DNA of 34,319 bases from Pelagibacteraceae bacterium AG-337-I02 (GCA_003282155.1 QBZY01000015.1:1-34319), one strand, 5' to 3'; shown: positions 15,673 through 25,176, numbered from the stretch's first letter. Notes: generated by a model from the sequence alone, not told the origin. Translations and numbers: made by a program.

Positions 15673-15867
15673 TTATTTACTATGAGGAGGCATTTTTTTC
15701 TCTACGAACCAAACGTGTTTTTTTAACACAGGATCATATTTTTTCATTCGAAGCTTTTCAGCAACTTTCAATCCCTTTGTCGGTTTTCTTACAATATATT
15801 TAGTTCCTGTTTTTGGATTTTCTTCAGGTACTAGTTGTTTAAGAGCGAATGAAGTTTTTTTTGCCAT
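15673..15867 (-). CDS. rpmG: 50S ribosomal protein L33
   Basis: A 64-residue protein whose C-terminal half KLRMKKYDPVLKKHVWFVEK is the conserved core of L33 (compare KLxLKKYDPVxRKHVxxxE). Zinc cysteines are absent, as in most proteobacterial L33. It is about nine residues longer than E. coli L33, with an extended N-terminal part (KKTSFALKQLVPEENPKTG) and a short C-terminal tail (PPHSK). It is transcribed between trhO, 41 bases upstream, and the photolyase, 46 bases downstream; a possible -10 element lies in the upstream gap. Confidence 0.87.
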   Translation of the reverse strand: MAKKTSFALKQLVPEENPKTGTKYIVRKPTKGLKVAEKLRMKKYDPVLKKHVWFVEKKMPPHSK

Positions 15868-15886
15868 GGTGTGTCTATACAGAATA

Positions 15887-15892
15887 ATTATA
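15887..15892 (-). promoter_or_regulatory. Possible -10 element for rpmG
   Basis: A perfect TATAAT occurs on the minus strand 19 bases before the rpmG start. The region 17 bases further upstream (TGAATA) is a poor -35, and A+T-rich DNA produces such hexamers by chance, so this is tentative. Confidence 0.25.
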
Positions 15893-15908
15893 TGAAATAA
15901 AGTATTAT

Positions 15909-16844
15909 TTATTCATAATCAGAAATTGACTGCTTGATAAAACGGTTAAAATTTCCTCTTTTTTTATCAAATTTAATTTGTTTATTTCTTTCAAGTAAGT
16001 TTTTTTTCTTTTCTTCAGATGTTTTATCAAAACAATTATGACAAGATACACCTGGTTTATAATATTTATTATAAGTATCTTTATAACTAATGGGTAACCA
16101 ACAAGCATAACAAAGTTTGTAAGTTCCATCTTTTAATTCGTTTTTCAAAGATACCCTTCCATCAAATACAAAACATTCACCATTCCACATTGAATCCTTT
16201 TTTGAAGTTTTTTCTAAATACTTTAGTATACCTCCATCTAATAGAGCAACATTTTTAAAACCCTTCATCATCATATAAGATGAAGCCTTTTCACACCTGA
16301 TGCCTCCAGTGCAAAACATAGCAATTTTTTTGTCTTTTGATTTATTTAGTTTTTTTTGAACAAAAGATTTAAAGTCAGTGAAACTTTTAGTTTTTGGATT
16401 AATTGCTCCTTCAAAAGATCCTATTTTTACCTCAAATTCATTTCTTACATCAATCACAATAGTGTCTTTGTCTTTAATTAGTTTATTCCATTCATTGTAT
16501 TTAACTTTTTTCCCAGATATTTTTGTAGGATCAGCAAATTTGGTTCTTAATGTGACTATTTCATTTTTATTTCTAATTTTAAGTTTTTGAAAAGGTATAT
16601 ATTTATATTTTGATCGTTTAAGATTAAGTTTCTCGAAGTTAAAATTTTTAAGATGTAGAATGAAAGAATTTATGTTTTTCTCTAAGCCAGCTATTGTTCC
16701 ATTAATGCCTTCATCAGCAATCAATATTGTACCTTTTATTTTATTAAATTTGCAAAAATCTTTAAGTTTAGTAATGATATCATTTTTATTTTTAATTATT
16801 TTGAATTGATAAAAAGAAATTATAGAAAAGTACTTGTTGTTCAT
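15909..16844 (-). CDS. trhO: tRNA uridine(34) hydroxylase TrhO (rhodanese-like, UPF0176)
   Basis: A 311-residue enzyme of the UPF0176/YceA family that hydroxylates U34 of certain tRNAs at position 5 in an oxygen-dependent route. The N-terminal ferredoxin-like part contains KIKGTILIADEGINGTIAG; the central rhodanese domain has TIVIDVRNEFEVKIGSF and the loop FCTGGIRCEKASSYM with Cys178 and Cys184; the C-terminus carries CYACWLPIS and SCHNCFDKT cysteine pairs. Length and order are those of TrhO. It is divergent from the MTHFR-like gene, with only 33 bases between the two starts. Confidence 0.95.
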   Translation of the reverse strand: MNNKYFSIISFYQFKIIKNKNDIITKLKDFCKFNKIKGTILIADEGINGTIAGLEKNINSFILHLKNFNFEKLNLKRSKYKYIPFQKLKIRNKNEIVTLRTKFADPTKISGKKVKYNEWNKLIKDKDTIVIDVRNEFEVKIGSFEGAINPKTKSFTDFKSFVQKKLNKSKDKKIAMFCTGGIRCEKASSYMMMKGFKNVALLDGGILKYLEKTSKKDSMWNGECFVFDGRVSLKNELKDGTYKLCYACWLPISYKDTYNKYYKPGVSCHNCFDKTSEEKKKNLLERNKQIKFDKKRGNFNRFIKQSISDYE

Positions 16845-16877
16845 TTATTTAATTAATATAAAAAACTTTAAAAATTT

Positions 16878-17771
16878 ATGTCTATAGAAACCATTAATAT
16901 TGTTAAAAAGTTTCTCAATAGTTATTCGATAGAAACAACTCCAAATGTTTATGAAAAATATGGAAGCTTTTCTGAATTTCTTGATAAAAATCATGATATT
17001 TATATAACTTATTTACCAGATGAAAATTCAAAAAATGTTATTAAAACAGCAAAAAAATTAAAATTAGAAGGTTATGAGGTTATACCTCATTTACCTGCGA
17101 GAACTATTGTAAATAAAAATGACTTAGAAAAGTATATAGGTGAGCTTGCAAATGAATCTGGGTGTTCAAAAATGTTAATTATTGGTGGGGGTGGAAACCA
17201 GGCTGGCGAAATCTCTTCTTCAATTGATGTTTTAAAAACAGATTTTCTTTCAAAATATAATTATCAATTTGTAGGAGTGGCTGGTCATCCAGAAGGAAGT
17301 CCAGATATTTCAAATGAAAATTTAGATTTAGCAATTAAACAAAAGAATGATTTTGCAAAAAATGTTGATTTTAAAATGTATTTAGCAACACAATTTTTTT
17401 TTGAAGCTAAATCTTTAGTCGACTGGGAAAAACACTTAGTAAAAATTGGAAATAAATTACCAATCCATGCTGGAATACCCGGCCCTGCCTCTATTAAAAC
17501 ATTGGTAAATTATGCAAGGTCTTGCGGTATTGGAAATTCTTTAAGATTTATTACAAAACAGGCTTTTAACTTAACTAAACTTGCAACATTGAGCACTCCT
17601 GACAAATTAATTTATGATCTTGCAGAACATAGCGAAATAAATAAAGAATCTAAACTTGAAAAAATACACTTCTATGCGTTTGGTGGTATGAAAAAAACAT
17701 CAGAGTGGTTAAATCAATTTAATAACTCAGATTTTTCTTATAATAATAAAAAGAAATTCGAATTGAATTAG
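16878..17771 (+). CDS. Methylenetetrahydrofolate reductase-like protein
   Basis: A 297-residue member of the MetF superfamily TIM barrel. Matching segments are GYEVIPHLPARTI (the place of HLTCR in MetF), MLIIGGGGNQAGE, FVGVAGHPEGSPD (compare YPEGHPE), the TQFFFEAKSLVDW strand, and KLPIHAGIPGPASIKTLVNYA. Classical MetF reduces methylene-THF to methyl-THF with FAD. This divergent, shorter type is often encoded with genes for demethylation of methylated amines, where it may work on folate carriers in catabolism. Here it precedes formate-THF ligase and sarcosine oxidase on the same strand. Methionine synthesis is the alternative role. Confidence 0.85.
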   Translation: MSIETINIVKKFLNSYSIETTPNVYEKYGSFSEFLDKNHDIYITYLPDENSKNVIKTAKKLKLEGYEVIPHLPARTIVNKNDLEKYIGELANESGCSKMLIIGGGGNQAGEISSSIDVLKTDFLSKYNYQFVGVAGHPEGSPDISNENLDLAIKQKNDFAKNVDFKMYLATQFFFEAKSLVDWEKHLVKIGNKLPIHAGIPGPASIKTLVNYARSCGIGNSLRFITKQAFNLTKLATLSTPDKLIYDLAEHSEINKESKLEKIHFYAFGGMKKTSEWLNQFNNSDFSYNNKKKFELN

Positions 17772-17800
17772 CTTCTTCACAATTTTTTTATCTTTTAATG

Positions 17801-17815
17801 AAACAAAAGTTGTTT
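17801..17815 (+). terminator. Short hairpin after the MTHFR-like gene
   Basis: AAACAA-AAG-TTGTTT is a perfect 6-bp stem with a 3-base loop, 30 bases past the stop codon. No T-run follows, so at best it is a weak terminator or a processing site; chance is possible. Its right arm overlaps the candidate -35 of the next promoter. Confidence 0.25.
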
Positions 17816-17837
17816 GATATTTAAGTTAATTTATAGA
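17810..17837 (+). promoter_or_regulatory. Candidate promoter for fhs
   Basis: TTGTTT (17810-17815) and TATAGA (17832-17837) are 16 bases apart in the 93-base gap between the MTHFR-like gene and fhs, one of the longest spacers in the window. The small palindrome AGATT-AAG-AATCT (17835-17847) overlaps the -10. A strong ribosome site, AAGGAG at 17855-17860, follows before the ATG at 17865. Confidence 0.35.
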
Positions 17838-17864
17838 TTAAGAATCTAATAATTAAGGAGTCTC

Positions 17865-19538
17865 ATGTCAGATATTGAAATAGCAAGACAAGCTAAAATG
17901 AAGCCTATTAGTGAAATTCTAAAAGGGCTTGATGTACCAGATACACCAGAAGCTTTCAGTCCTATGGGTCGTCACATAGCTAAAATAAACTTGGAGTACA
18001 TAGAGTCACTTAATAAAAATAAAGATGGTAAACTTGTTCTAGTCTCAGCAATAACTCCAACACCAGCAGGTGAAGGTAAAACAACAACTTCTGTTGGATT
18101 AAGTGATGGTCTTAATAAATTAGGAAAGAAATCTATTGTATGTCTAAGGGAGCCAAGTCTTGGACCATCATTCGGTATGAAAGGTGGAGCAGCTGGTGGA
18201 GGATATGCCCAAGTAGTTCCAATGGAGCAAATTAATCTTCATTTTACTGGAGATTTTCATGCAATTACTTCTGCTCATAATTTACTTTCCGCATTAATTG
18301 ATAACCATATCTACTGGGGAAATAAATTAAATATTGATATAAGAAGAGTTGTTTGGAAGAGAGTAATGGATATGAATGATAGGTCACTGAGATCTATTGT
18401 TGTTGATTTAGGAGGAGTTGCAAATGGATATCCCAGACAAGATGGTTTTGATATTACTGTTGCATCGGAAATAATGGCAATTTTCTGCTTAGCAAAAGAC
18501 TTAAAAGATCTAGAAGAGAGAATTGGAAATATAACTATTGCTTATACAAGAGACAAAAAATCCATTTTTGCAAAAGATTTAAAGGCAGAAGGACCAATGA
18601 CAGTATTATTAAAAGATGCCATTAGACCAAACATAACACAAACGTTAGAAAATAATCCCGCAATAATTCATGGTGGACCATTTGCAAATATTGCTCATGG
18701 TTGCAATTCTGTAATTGCAACTAAAGCTAGTTTAAAATTAAGTGATTACGTTGTAACTGAAGCAGGCTTTGGGGCTGATTTAGGAGCAGAAAAATTTCTT
18801 GATATAAAATGTAGAAAATCAAATTTAAAACCTGATTGTGTAGTTTTAGTAGCTACAATTAGAGCACTAAAAATGCATGGTGATGTTTCCAAAGACGGTT
18901 TAAAAAATGAAAATGTAAATGCTCTTAAAAAAGGTTTAGTAAATCTAGAAAGACATATTAATAATGTTAGAAAATTTGGATTACCAGTAACTGTTGCAAT
19001 TAATCATTTTGTTACTGATTCTAAAGCTGAAGTTGATGCAGTCATAGATTTTTGTAAAACTCAGGAAGTGAAAGCTTCTATGTGTACTCACTGGTCCGAT
19101 GGTGGTGATGGTGCAACTGAATTAGCTCAAAATGTAATAGAAATTTGTGAAGAAAATAAAAATACATTCAAATTTTTATATGAAGATGATTTAACTCTAT
19201 TCAAAAAAATAGAAAAAATTGCACTAGAGATTTATCACGCAAGTGAAGTTGTGGCAGACACAAAAGTACGTCAACAATTGAAAGATTTTGAAACTAATGG
19301 GTTTGGTAAATTACCTGTTTGCATTGCAAAAACTCAATATAGTTTTTCAACTGACCCTAATTTAAAAGGTGCTCCTACAGGCCACGTCTTGCCTATTAGA
19401 GAGTTAAGATTGTCATCAGGAGCTGAATTCATAGTAGTTGTCTGCGGTGAAATTATGACCATGCCAGGTCTACCAAGCGTTCCTGCGGCAAATTCGATAA
19501 AGCTAAATGACCAAGGAGAAATTGAAGGTCTTTTTTAA
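17865..19538 (+). CDS. fhs: Formate-tetrahydrofolate ligase
   Basis: A 557-residue enzyme that joins formate to THF with ATP, giving 10-formyl-THF; run in reverse it yields ATP and formate. The nucleotide loop [20 protein letters not shown] is at residues 64-83; [20 protein letters not shown] and [16 protein letters not shown] are equally typical, and the length is normal. Its place between an MTHFR-like gene and sarcosine oxidase suggests it disposes of, or recovers energy from, the methylene-THF produced when sarcosine is demethylated. The AAGGAG before the start is among the strongest ribosome sites here, hinting at high expression. Confidence 0.97.
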   Translation: MSDIEIARQAKMKPISEILKGLDVPDTPEAFSPMGRHIAKINLEYIESLNKNKDGKLVLVSAITPTPAGEGKTTTSVGLSDGLNKLGKKSIVCLREPSLGPSFGMKGGAAGGGYAQVVPMEQINLHFTGDFHAITSAHNLLSALIDNHIYWGNKLNIDIRRVVWKRVMDMNDRSLRSIVVDLGGVANGYPRQDGFDITVASEIMAIFCLAKDLKDLEERIGNITIAYTRDKKSIFAKDLKAEGPMTVLLKDAIRPNITQTLENNPAIIHGGPFANIAHGCNSVIATKASLKLSDYVVTEAGFGADLGAEKFLDIKCRKSNLKPDCVVLVATIRALKMHGDVSKDGLKNENVNALKKGLVNLERHINNVRKFGLPVTVAINHFVTDSKAEVDAVIDFCKTQEVKASMCTHWSDGGDGATELAQNVIEICEENKNTFKFLYEDDLTLFKKIEKIALEIYHASEVVADTKVRQQLKDFETNGFGKLPVCIAKTQYSFSTDPNLKGAPTGHVLPIRELRLSSGAEFIVVVCGEIMTMPGLPSVPAANSIKLNDQGEIEGLF

Positions 19539-19558
19539 AACTGCTATATAGAATAATA

Positions 19559-20818
19559 ATGTTTAATAAAAATAAATACTCATTCATGTCTATTGCTCGA
19601 AACTCTTTTAGTCATCATGAGAATTGGCAGAAGACATGGAATAGTCCTGAACCAAAAAAAAATTATGATGTAATAATAGTTGGTGGGGGTGGACACGGCT
19701 TAACTACTGCTTACTATCTAGCAAAAAACCATGGAATTAATGATATTGCCGTAATTGAAAAAGGTTGGATAGGCGGAGGAAATACAGGAAGGAATACGAC
19801 TATAATTAGATCGAATTATTTATGGGATCAAAGTGCAGCTTTATACGATCATGCATTAAAACTTTGGGAGGGTATGTCACAAGAATTAAATTACAACGTA
19901 ATGTTTTCTCAAAGAGGAGTTTTAAATGTTGCTCATAATCTTCATGATGTTAGAGAATTGAAAAGACGATGGCATGCAAACAGACTAAATGATATCGATT
20001 GTGAATGGCTTGATACAAAAAAAGTTAAAGAATTTTGTCCAATAATTAATACTTCACCAAACATTAGATATCCTGTTTTAGGAGCAACACTCCAAAGAAG
20101 GGCAGGAACTGCAAGACATGATGCTGTTGCATGGGGTTACGCAAGAGGAGCTGATGAAATGGGAGTTGATATAATCCAAAATTGTGAAGTAACTGGAATT
20201 AATATAAAAAATGGAAATGTTACTGGTGTTGAAACAACAAAAGGAACCATTAGTTCAAATAAAATTGGAATAGCTGCAGCAGGTCATACTAGTGTTATTG
20301 CCAATATGGCAGGAATCAAACTACCTTTAGAGAGTAAGCCATTACAAGCTCTAGTTTCAGAACCAGTAAAACCAGTTATTGATACTGTAGTGATGTCCAA
20401 CACAATTCATGCGTATGTATCTCAATCAGATAAAGGGGAATTAGTTATTGGTGCTGGAACAGATGGATACACTTCATACACACAAAGAGGTGGCTTTAAT
20501 ATTGTTGAGGATACCTTAATGGCAATCGTTGAATTGTTTCCAATATTTTCTAGAATGAAAATGCTACGTCATTGGGGAGGGATTGTAGATATATGCCCTG
20601 ATGCAAGCCCCATTATAAGTAAAACTCATATAAACGGATTATATTTTAATTGTGGTTGGGGAACAGGTGGTTTCAAAGCAACACCGGGTTCTGGCTGGGT
20701 ATTTGCTCACACTATAGCAAATGATCAAGCCCATGAATTAAATGCTCCTTTTACAATAAATAGATTTTCTAGCGGTGAATTGGTTGATGAACATGGTGCA
20801 GCTGCCGTAGCACATTAA
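19559..20818 (+). CDS. soxB: Sarcosine oxidase, beta subunit
   Basis: A 419-residue flavoprotein subunit of heterotetrameric sarcosine oxidase, which oxidises sarcosine to glycine and passes the one-carbon unit to THF as 5,10-methylene-THF, releasing hydrogen peroxide. The FAD fold is [20 protein letters not shown], followed by [20 protein letters not shown]. The segment [16 protein letters not shown] contains His187, at the position of the histidine that covalently binds FMN in characterised enzymes. The subunit is full length. It is first in a soxB-soxD-soxA-soxG cluster, 20 bases after fhs. Confidence 0.96.
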   Translation: MFNKNKYSFMSIARNSFSHHENWQKTWNSPEPKKNYDVIIVGGGGHGLTTAYYLAKNHGINDIAVIEKGWIGGGNTGRNTTIIRSNYLWDQSAALYDHALKLWEGMSQELNYNVMFSQRGVLNVAHNLHDVRELKRRWHANRLNDIDCEWLDTKKVKEFCPIINTSPNIRYPVLGATLQRRAGTARHDAVAWGYARGADEMGVDIIQNCEVTGINIKNGNVTGVETTKGTISSNKIGIAAAGHTSVIANMAGIKLPLESKPLQALVSEPVKPVIDTVVMSNTIHAYVSQSDKGELVIGAGTDGYTSYTQRGGFNIVEDTLMAIVELFPIFSRMKMLRHWGGIVDICPDASPIISKTHINGLYFNCGWGTGGFKATPGSGWVFAHTIANDQAHELNAPFTINRFSSGELVDEHGAAAVAH

Positions 20819-20821
20819 ATC

Positions 20822-21178
20822 ATGTTTTTAATAAATTGCCCTTACTGTGGAGAAAGAGATCAGGCTGAATTTTCTTGTGGAGGTGAGGCTCACATCGTAA
20901 GGCCGAAAAATCCTCCTGAACTTTCTGATGATCAATGGGCAGAATATTTATTCTTGCGAAAAAATCACAAAGGTATTCATTATGAAAGATGGAACCATGA
21001 ATATGGGTGTAGACGATGGTTTAATTTAGCAAGAAATACTGCAACCGACGAAATTCTTGCGGTATATAAGATGGGAGAAGCTCCTCCTAAATTAAAAGCA
21101 AATATTCCAGTTACCCCTTCAGGTGAACCAAATATTGGATCTGGGAATTTATCAACATCAAAAAAAGATAGATTTTAA
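20822..21178 (+). CDS. soxD: Sarcosine oxidase, delta subunit
   Basis: A 118-residue zinc-binding subunit of tetrameric sarcosine oxidase. The four expected zinc ligands sit at exactly the positions recalled for characterised enzymes: Cys6 and Cys9 (NCPYCGERD), His59 and Cys63 (WNHEYGCRRWF). FSCGGEAHIVRP in between is also typical. The C-terminal 20 residues are a polar tail. The gene starts three bases after the soxB stop and ends eight bases before soxA, consistent with production of all subunits from one message. Confidence 0.95.
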   Translation: MFLINCPYCGERDQAEFSCGGEAHIVRPKNPPELSDDQWAEYLFLRKNHKGIHYERWNHEYGCRRWFNLARNTATDEILAVYKMGEAPPKLKANIPVTPSGEPNIGSGNLSTSKKDRF

Positions 21179-21186
21179 AATTAAAG

Positions 21187-24177
21187 ATGCGATATAAAAA
21201 TAACAAAAATCTGGGAAATAATAAATCTGTAAAGTTCTATTTTGACAATAAAAAATATTTTGGATTTGAAGGTGATACACTAGCTTCAGCACTTCTTGCA
21301 AATGATGTTCATTTAATTGGTAGAAGTTTTAAATATCATCGACCAAGAGGTATTTATACAGCAGGAAGTGAGGAGCCTAATGGAATAATTCAGTTTGAAA
21401 CTAAAGAATATACTGAACCTAATAGAAGAGTAACTGAAGTTCAGATATATGAAGGTTTAAAAGCTTTTAGTCAAAATAATTGGCCGTCAGTGAAATTTGA
21501 TGCAGGTGCTATAAATGATTTACTATCCCCATTTTTTCCTGCAGGATTTTATTACAAGACTTTTATGTGGCCTCCAAAATTTTGGAAGGCATATGAGTTT
21601 TTTATAAGACACGCTGCAGGACTTGGTAGATCTCCAAAAAAGAATGATCCTCACAAATATGAACATTTTCATTATCATTGTGATGTTCTGGTTGTTGGAG
21701 CAGGAGTAAGTGGATTAGTTTCAGCAGACATTGCAGCAAGTAAAAATTATAAAGTATTACTAGTTGAGCAAGAAGATGAACTTGGAGGTGAAATTTTATC
21801 TACGAAAAATAAAAATATTAAAATAAATAACTTACCAATTAATGAATGGAAAAATAAAATAATTGATAAACTATCAAAAAATCCAAATGTAAAAATAATC
21901 AAAAATACAACTTGTTTTGCTTATTTAAATTATAATTTATTATTAGCTGTACAGGAAATTGATCCAGAAAAAGGATTAAACAAAAAAAATGATATTAAAG
22001 AAAGAATTTGGAAAATTAGATCAAAAAAAGTTATTCTTGCAACAGGTGCAATAGAAAGACCAATAATTTTTAATAATAATGATAGACCCGGTATTATGCT
22101 TTCTAACAGTGCAAAAAAATACCTAAATAAGTATGGAGTTTCACCTGGAAAAAATTTAGTTTTTTTTACAAACAATGATAGTGCTTATGAAACTGCAATA
22201 GATTTTTTTGAACAGGGAATAAAAGTTGAAGCTATTGTTGATGCTAGAGACGATAGTGATGGTTATTTTCCTAAGAAAGTGAATAAATTAGGTATTACTA
22301 TCCTAAAAGGGTATGAAATTAGCGATACTGTTGGAAGATTAAAAATTAGGGAAATAAAATTAAAAAAAATTACAACTCAAAAAAGTAATGAAAAATCCTC
22401 TATAAATATTAAATGTGATCTTTTAGCAATTGCTGGTGGTTGGACCCCTACTGTCCATTTATTTACTCAATCAAAAGGAAAACTAAAATTTAGAGATTCA
22501 GATGGAAGTTTTATTCCTAGTGAAATATATCAAGATACATTGTGTGTTGGAAGTTGCAACGGTGATTATGATTTAAATGAAATATTATTAAAAACTCAAG
22601 AAGATACATTAATATATTTGAATGATAATCAGGAAAATAAAATTGGTGAGGTAAATTATAAATCAGACAATCTAAAATATGGTAAACATCAAAATATTTG
22701 GATTACTTCTAAAAATAACATCTCGCGAACCAAAATGTTTGTGGACTTTCAAAATGATGTAACAGCAAAAGATATTAAATTGGCTTTAAAAGAGGGCTTT
22801 CAATCTATTGAGCATGTTAAAAGATATACAACTACAGGAATGGCAACTGATCAAGGTAAAACTAGTAACGTTAATGCTCTTGGAATAATATCAGAGTTAA
22901 CTAATACTGAAATTTCTGAATTAGGTACGACAACATTTCGTTTACCCTATAAGCCCGTAACTTTTGGAGCGCTTGCCGGACGACATGTAAAAGAATTTTT
23001 TGATTTAGAGAGAACAAGTCCAATGCATCAATGGCATATTGATAATAAAGCTTTATTTGAAAATGTAGGTCAATGGAAAAGAGCTTGGTGTTATCCTAAA
23101 AAGAATGAGAGCTTTCAGTTTGCATTAAATAGAGAAGTAAAGGCAACTAGAGACAGTATAGGTATTTTAGATGCATCAACTTTGGGTAAAATAGATATTA
23201 AAGGAAGAGATGTTAGTGAATTTTTAAATAGAGTTTACACAAACTCTTGGTCAAAATTAGAAATTGGAAAATGTCGATATGGTGTAATGTTGGGTGACGA
23301 TGGTATGGTTATTGATGATGGTGTAACAACTAGATTAGATGAGTTTCATTATCTTATGTCAACAACTACAGGAAATGCGGCATCAGTTATGTCAAAATTA
23401 GAAGATTGGTTACAAACAGAATGGCCAGAACTAGAAGTATATCTAACATCAGTTACAGAAAACTATGGAACAATAAGCTTAAATGGTCCAAATTCAAAAA
23501 AATTGATGCAAAAATTAATTCCAGATTTTGATTTTTCAAAAGAAAATTTTCCTCATATGAGTTTTAGAAATATTAATATTAATGGAATAAAGTGTAGAGT
23601 CATGCGTATAAGTTTTACAGGAGAAATGTGTTATGAAATAAATGTTCCATCTGGCTATGCTAAAAATCTTTGGGAACTTTGTATAGATAAAGGTAAGGAA
23701 TTTAATATTACTCCATATGGAACTGAAGCAATGCATGTACTTCGTGCTGAAAAAGGGTTTATCATTGTTGGTCAAGAAACAGATGGATCAGTGACACCTA
23801 TAGATCTGGATATGGATTGGATTGTTAGTAAGAAAAAATATGATTTTATTGGTAAGAGAGCATTATATAGAAGTGATACTATAAAAAAAGATAGGAAACA
23901 ATTAGTTGGATTAAAAACTAAAGATCCAAATAAAGTTCTTGAAGAGGGATCACAATTGGTTGAAAAAATAACTGCTTTACCAATGAAAATGGTTGGACAC
24001 GTTACATCTAGTTATTATTCACCTAATTTAAAAAGTTCTTTTGCTTTAGCTTTAATTAAAGGAGGAATTGAAAAAAAGGGAAGTGTTTTAATTGCACCTA
24101 TGGAAAATGAAAATATTGAAGTTGAAATAACCAGTCCTGTATTTATTGATCCTAAAAATCAAAGGATAAATCAATGA
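21187..24177 (+). CDS. soxA: Sarcosine oxidase, alpha subunit
   Basis: A 996-residue multidomain subunit. The N-terminal ferredoxin-like region contains GDTLASALLANDVHLIGRSF (residues 29-48) without iron-sulfur cysteines, as in sarcosine oxidases. A dinucleotide-binding fold follows (VLVVGAGVSGLVSADIAAS from residue 167), with an NAD-type second domain and ATGAIERPIIFNNNDRPGI. From about residue 610 onward the protein is a GcvT-like folate domain (FRLPYKPVTFGALAG, then EFLNRVYTNSWSKLEIGKCR, and a C-terminal beta-barrel), which binds THF and captures the methylene group. Length is normal. The stop overlaps the soxG start by ATGA. Confidence 0.97.
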   Translation: MRYKNNKNLGNNKSVKFYFDNKKYFGFEGDTLASALLANDVHLIGRSFKYHRPRGIYTAGSEEPNGIIQFETKEYTEPNRRVTEVQIYEGLKAFSQNNWPSVKFDAGAINDLLSPFFPAGFYYKTFMWPPKFWKAYEFFIRHAAGLGRSPKKNDPHKYEHFHYHCDVLVVGAGVSGLVSADIAASKNYKVLLVEQEDELGGEILSTKNKNIKINNLPINEWKNKIIDKLSKNPNVKIIKNTTCFAYLNYNLLLAVQEIDPEKGLNKKNDIKERIWKIRSKKVILATGAIERPIIFNNNDRPGIMLSNSAKKYLNKYGVSPGKNLVFFTNNDSAYETAIDFFEQGIKVEAIVDARDDSDGYFPKKVNKLGITILKGYEISDTVGRLKIREIKLKKITTQKSNEKSSINIKCDLLAIAGGWTPTVHLFTQSKGKLKFRDSDGSFIPSEIYQDTLCVGSCNGDYDLNEILLKTQEDTLIYLNDNQENKIGEVNYKSDNLKYGKHQNIWITSKNNISRTKMFVDFQNDVTAKDIKLALKEGFQSIEHVKRYTTTGMATDQGKTSNVNALGIISELTNTEISELGTTTFRLPYKPVTFGALAGRHVKEFFDLERTSPMHQWHIDNKALFENVGQWKRAWCYPKKNESFQFALNREVKATRDSIGILDASTLGKIDIKGRDVSEFLNRVYTNSWSKLEIGKCRYGVMLGDDGMVIDDGVTTRLDEFHYLMSTTTGNAASVMSKLEDWLQTEWPELEVYLTSVTENYGTISLNGPNSKKLMQKLIPDFDFSKENFPHMSFRNININGIKCRVMRISFTGEMCYEINVPSGYAKNLWELCIDKGKEFNITPYGTEAMHVLRAEKGFIIVGQETDGSVTPIDLDMDWIVSKKKYDFIGKRALYRSDTIKKDRKQLVGLKTKDPNKVLEEGSQLVEKITALPMKMVGHVTSSYYSPNLKSSFALALIKGGIEKKGSVLIAPMENENIEVEITSPVFIDPKNQRINQ

Positions 24178-24749
24178 GCTTAGTCTTAAATAGTGTCCTG
24201 AATATAGATAAAAAAGATCACAATGGAGTAACAATAGAAGAAACAAAGTTATCAGGTAAAATTAATATTAGAGGCAAAAGTTTAGATAAAGAATTTATGA
24301 AAAATATTGGTTCTGTATTAAATTTAGTATTACCAATTGAGCCAAATGTAAGAATTTATAATAATAATATTAGTATTATGTGGCTTGGTCCTAATGAATG
24401 GTTAGTTATAACGCCAGAAAATGAGAAAGATAAAATTATCTCTTTATTAGAATCAAAACTCAATCCAGAAAAGACAGCAATAACTGACGTTTCGTTTAAC
24501 AGAACTGTATTACGACTCGAGGGTAAACAAGTTTTTACATTACTTTCTAAATTTCTTGTTGCCAACTTAGAAAAAATATTGGAGACTAATTTTTCTGTAG
24601 CTCAAACAATATTTTTAAAAATTCCTGTTCTTTTTATTAGAAATAATAATGATAAAGAGACTACATCATTAGACTTACATTTAAACAGATCCCATGTAAA
24701 ATATGTTTACGAATTATTAGTTGATGGCAGTAAAAATCTTAATATTTAA
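24174..24749 (+). CDS. soxG: Sarcosine oxidase, gamma subunit
   Basis: A 191-residue GcvT-like small subunit. SoxG proteins are poorly conserved, but the core MWLGPNEWLVITPENEKD and the KTAITDVSFNRTVLRLEGK region are the family landmarks (WLGPDEWLL; DVSxxxxxLxLxG). It begins by ATGA overlap with soxA and is the last subunit gene. Its end overlaps the following thermonuclease-like gene by 26 bases, so that gene is probably co-transcribed even though its product has no obvious link to sarcosine. Confidence 0.9.
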   Translation: MSLVLNSVLNIDKKDHNGVTIEETKLSGKINIRGKSLDKEFMKNIGSVLNLVLPIEPNVRIYNNNISIMWLGPNEWLVITPENEKDKIISLLESKLNPEKTAITDVSFNRTVLRLEGKQVFTLLSKFLVANLEKILETNFSVAQTIFLKIPVLFIRNNNDKETTSLDLHLNRSHVKYVYELLVDGSKNLNI

Positions 24750-25170
24750 TCTATTTTTTATCTTAATTTGTTTTAGTGCAGTTTCATCTGGTAAGACTAT
24801 CTTTGGTAAAGCAAAAGTAATTGATGGTGATACCATTCATATTTATAAAAATAAAATAAGACTACATGCTATTGATGCACCTGAAACAAATCAGACATGT
24901 AATAAAAATAATAAAATTTGGAATTGTGGAATTGAGTCAACTAAATTCTTAAAGAAATTAATTGGTAAAAATAAAATTGAATGTTTTACTACCGGTAAGG
25001 ATAAATATAATAGATTTATTGGAATCTGCTACAAAAATAATTTAGATTTAAATAGTGAAATGGTCCTTAATGGATGGGCAATTGCATATCGCTATTATTC
25101 AATGGATTATGTTGATGAGGAAGAAGTGGCAAAACAACAAAAAAAAGGGGATATGGAGTGGGGAGTTTGA
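24724..25170 (+). CDS. Exported thermonuclease (SNase)-like protein
   Basis: A 148-residue protein with an N-terminal signal peptide (VKILIFNLFFILICFSAVSS) and a staphylococcal-nuclease fold domain. AKVIDGDTIHIYKNKIRLHA is followed by IDAPE; Arg46, Glu54 and, in KDKYNRFIG, Arg97 match the catalytic Arg/Glu/Arg of the nuclease, so activity is plausible. Three or more Cys in the domain may form disulfides after export. Likely roles are periplasmic or secreted nucleic-acid degradation. The start is taken as ATG 24724; an adjacent TTG three bases earlier would add one residue. It lies inside the end of soxG, with a 26-base overlap. Confidence 0.85.
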   Translation: MAVKILIFNLFFILICFSAVSSGKTIFGKAKVIDGDTIHIYKNKIRLHAIDAPETNQTCNKNNKIWNCGIESTKFLKKLIGKNKIECFTTGKDKYNRFIGICYKNNLDLNSEMVLNGWAIAYRYYSMDYVDEEEVAKQQKKGDMEWGV

Positions 25171-25176
25171 AGAACC

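Noticed and set aside
15905..16129. Second minus-strand frame within trhO
   Set aside because: It overlaps the conserved Cys-rich end of TrhO in another frame, and TrhO is complete without it.
17772..17864. Riboswitch (glycine, SAM or THF type) in the spacer before fhs
   Set aside because: The spacer is 93 bases, with only two tiny palindromes and none of the conserved cores I know for those classes.
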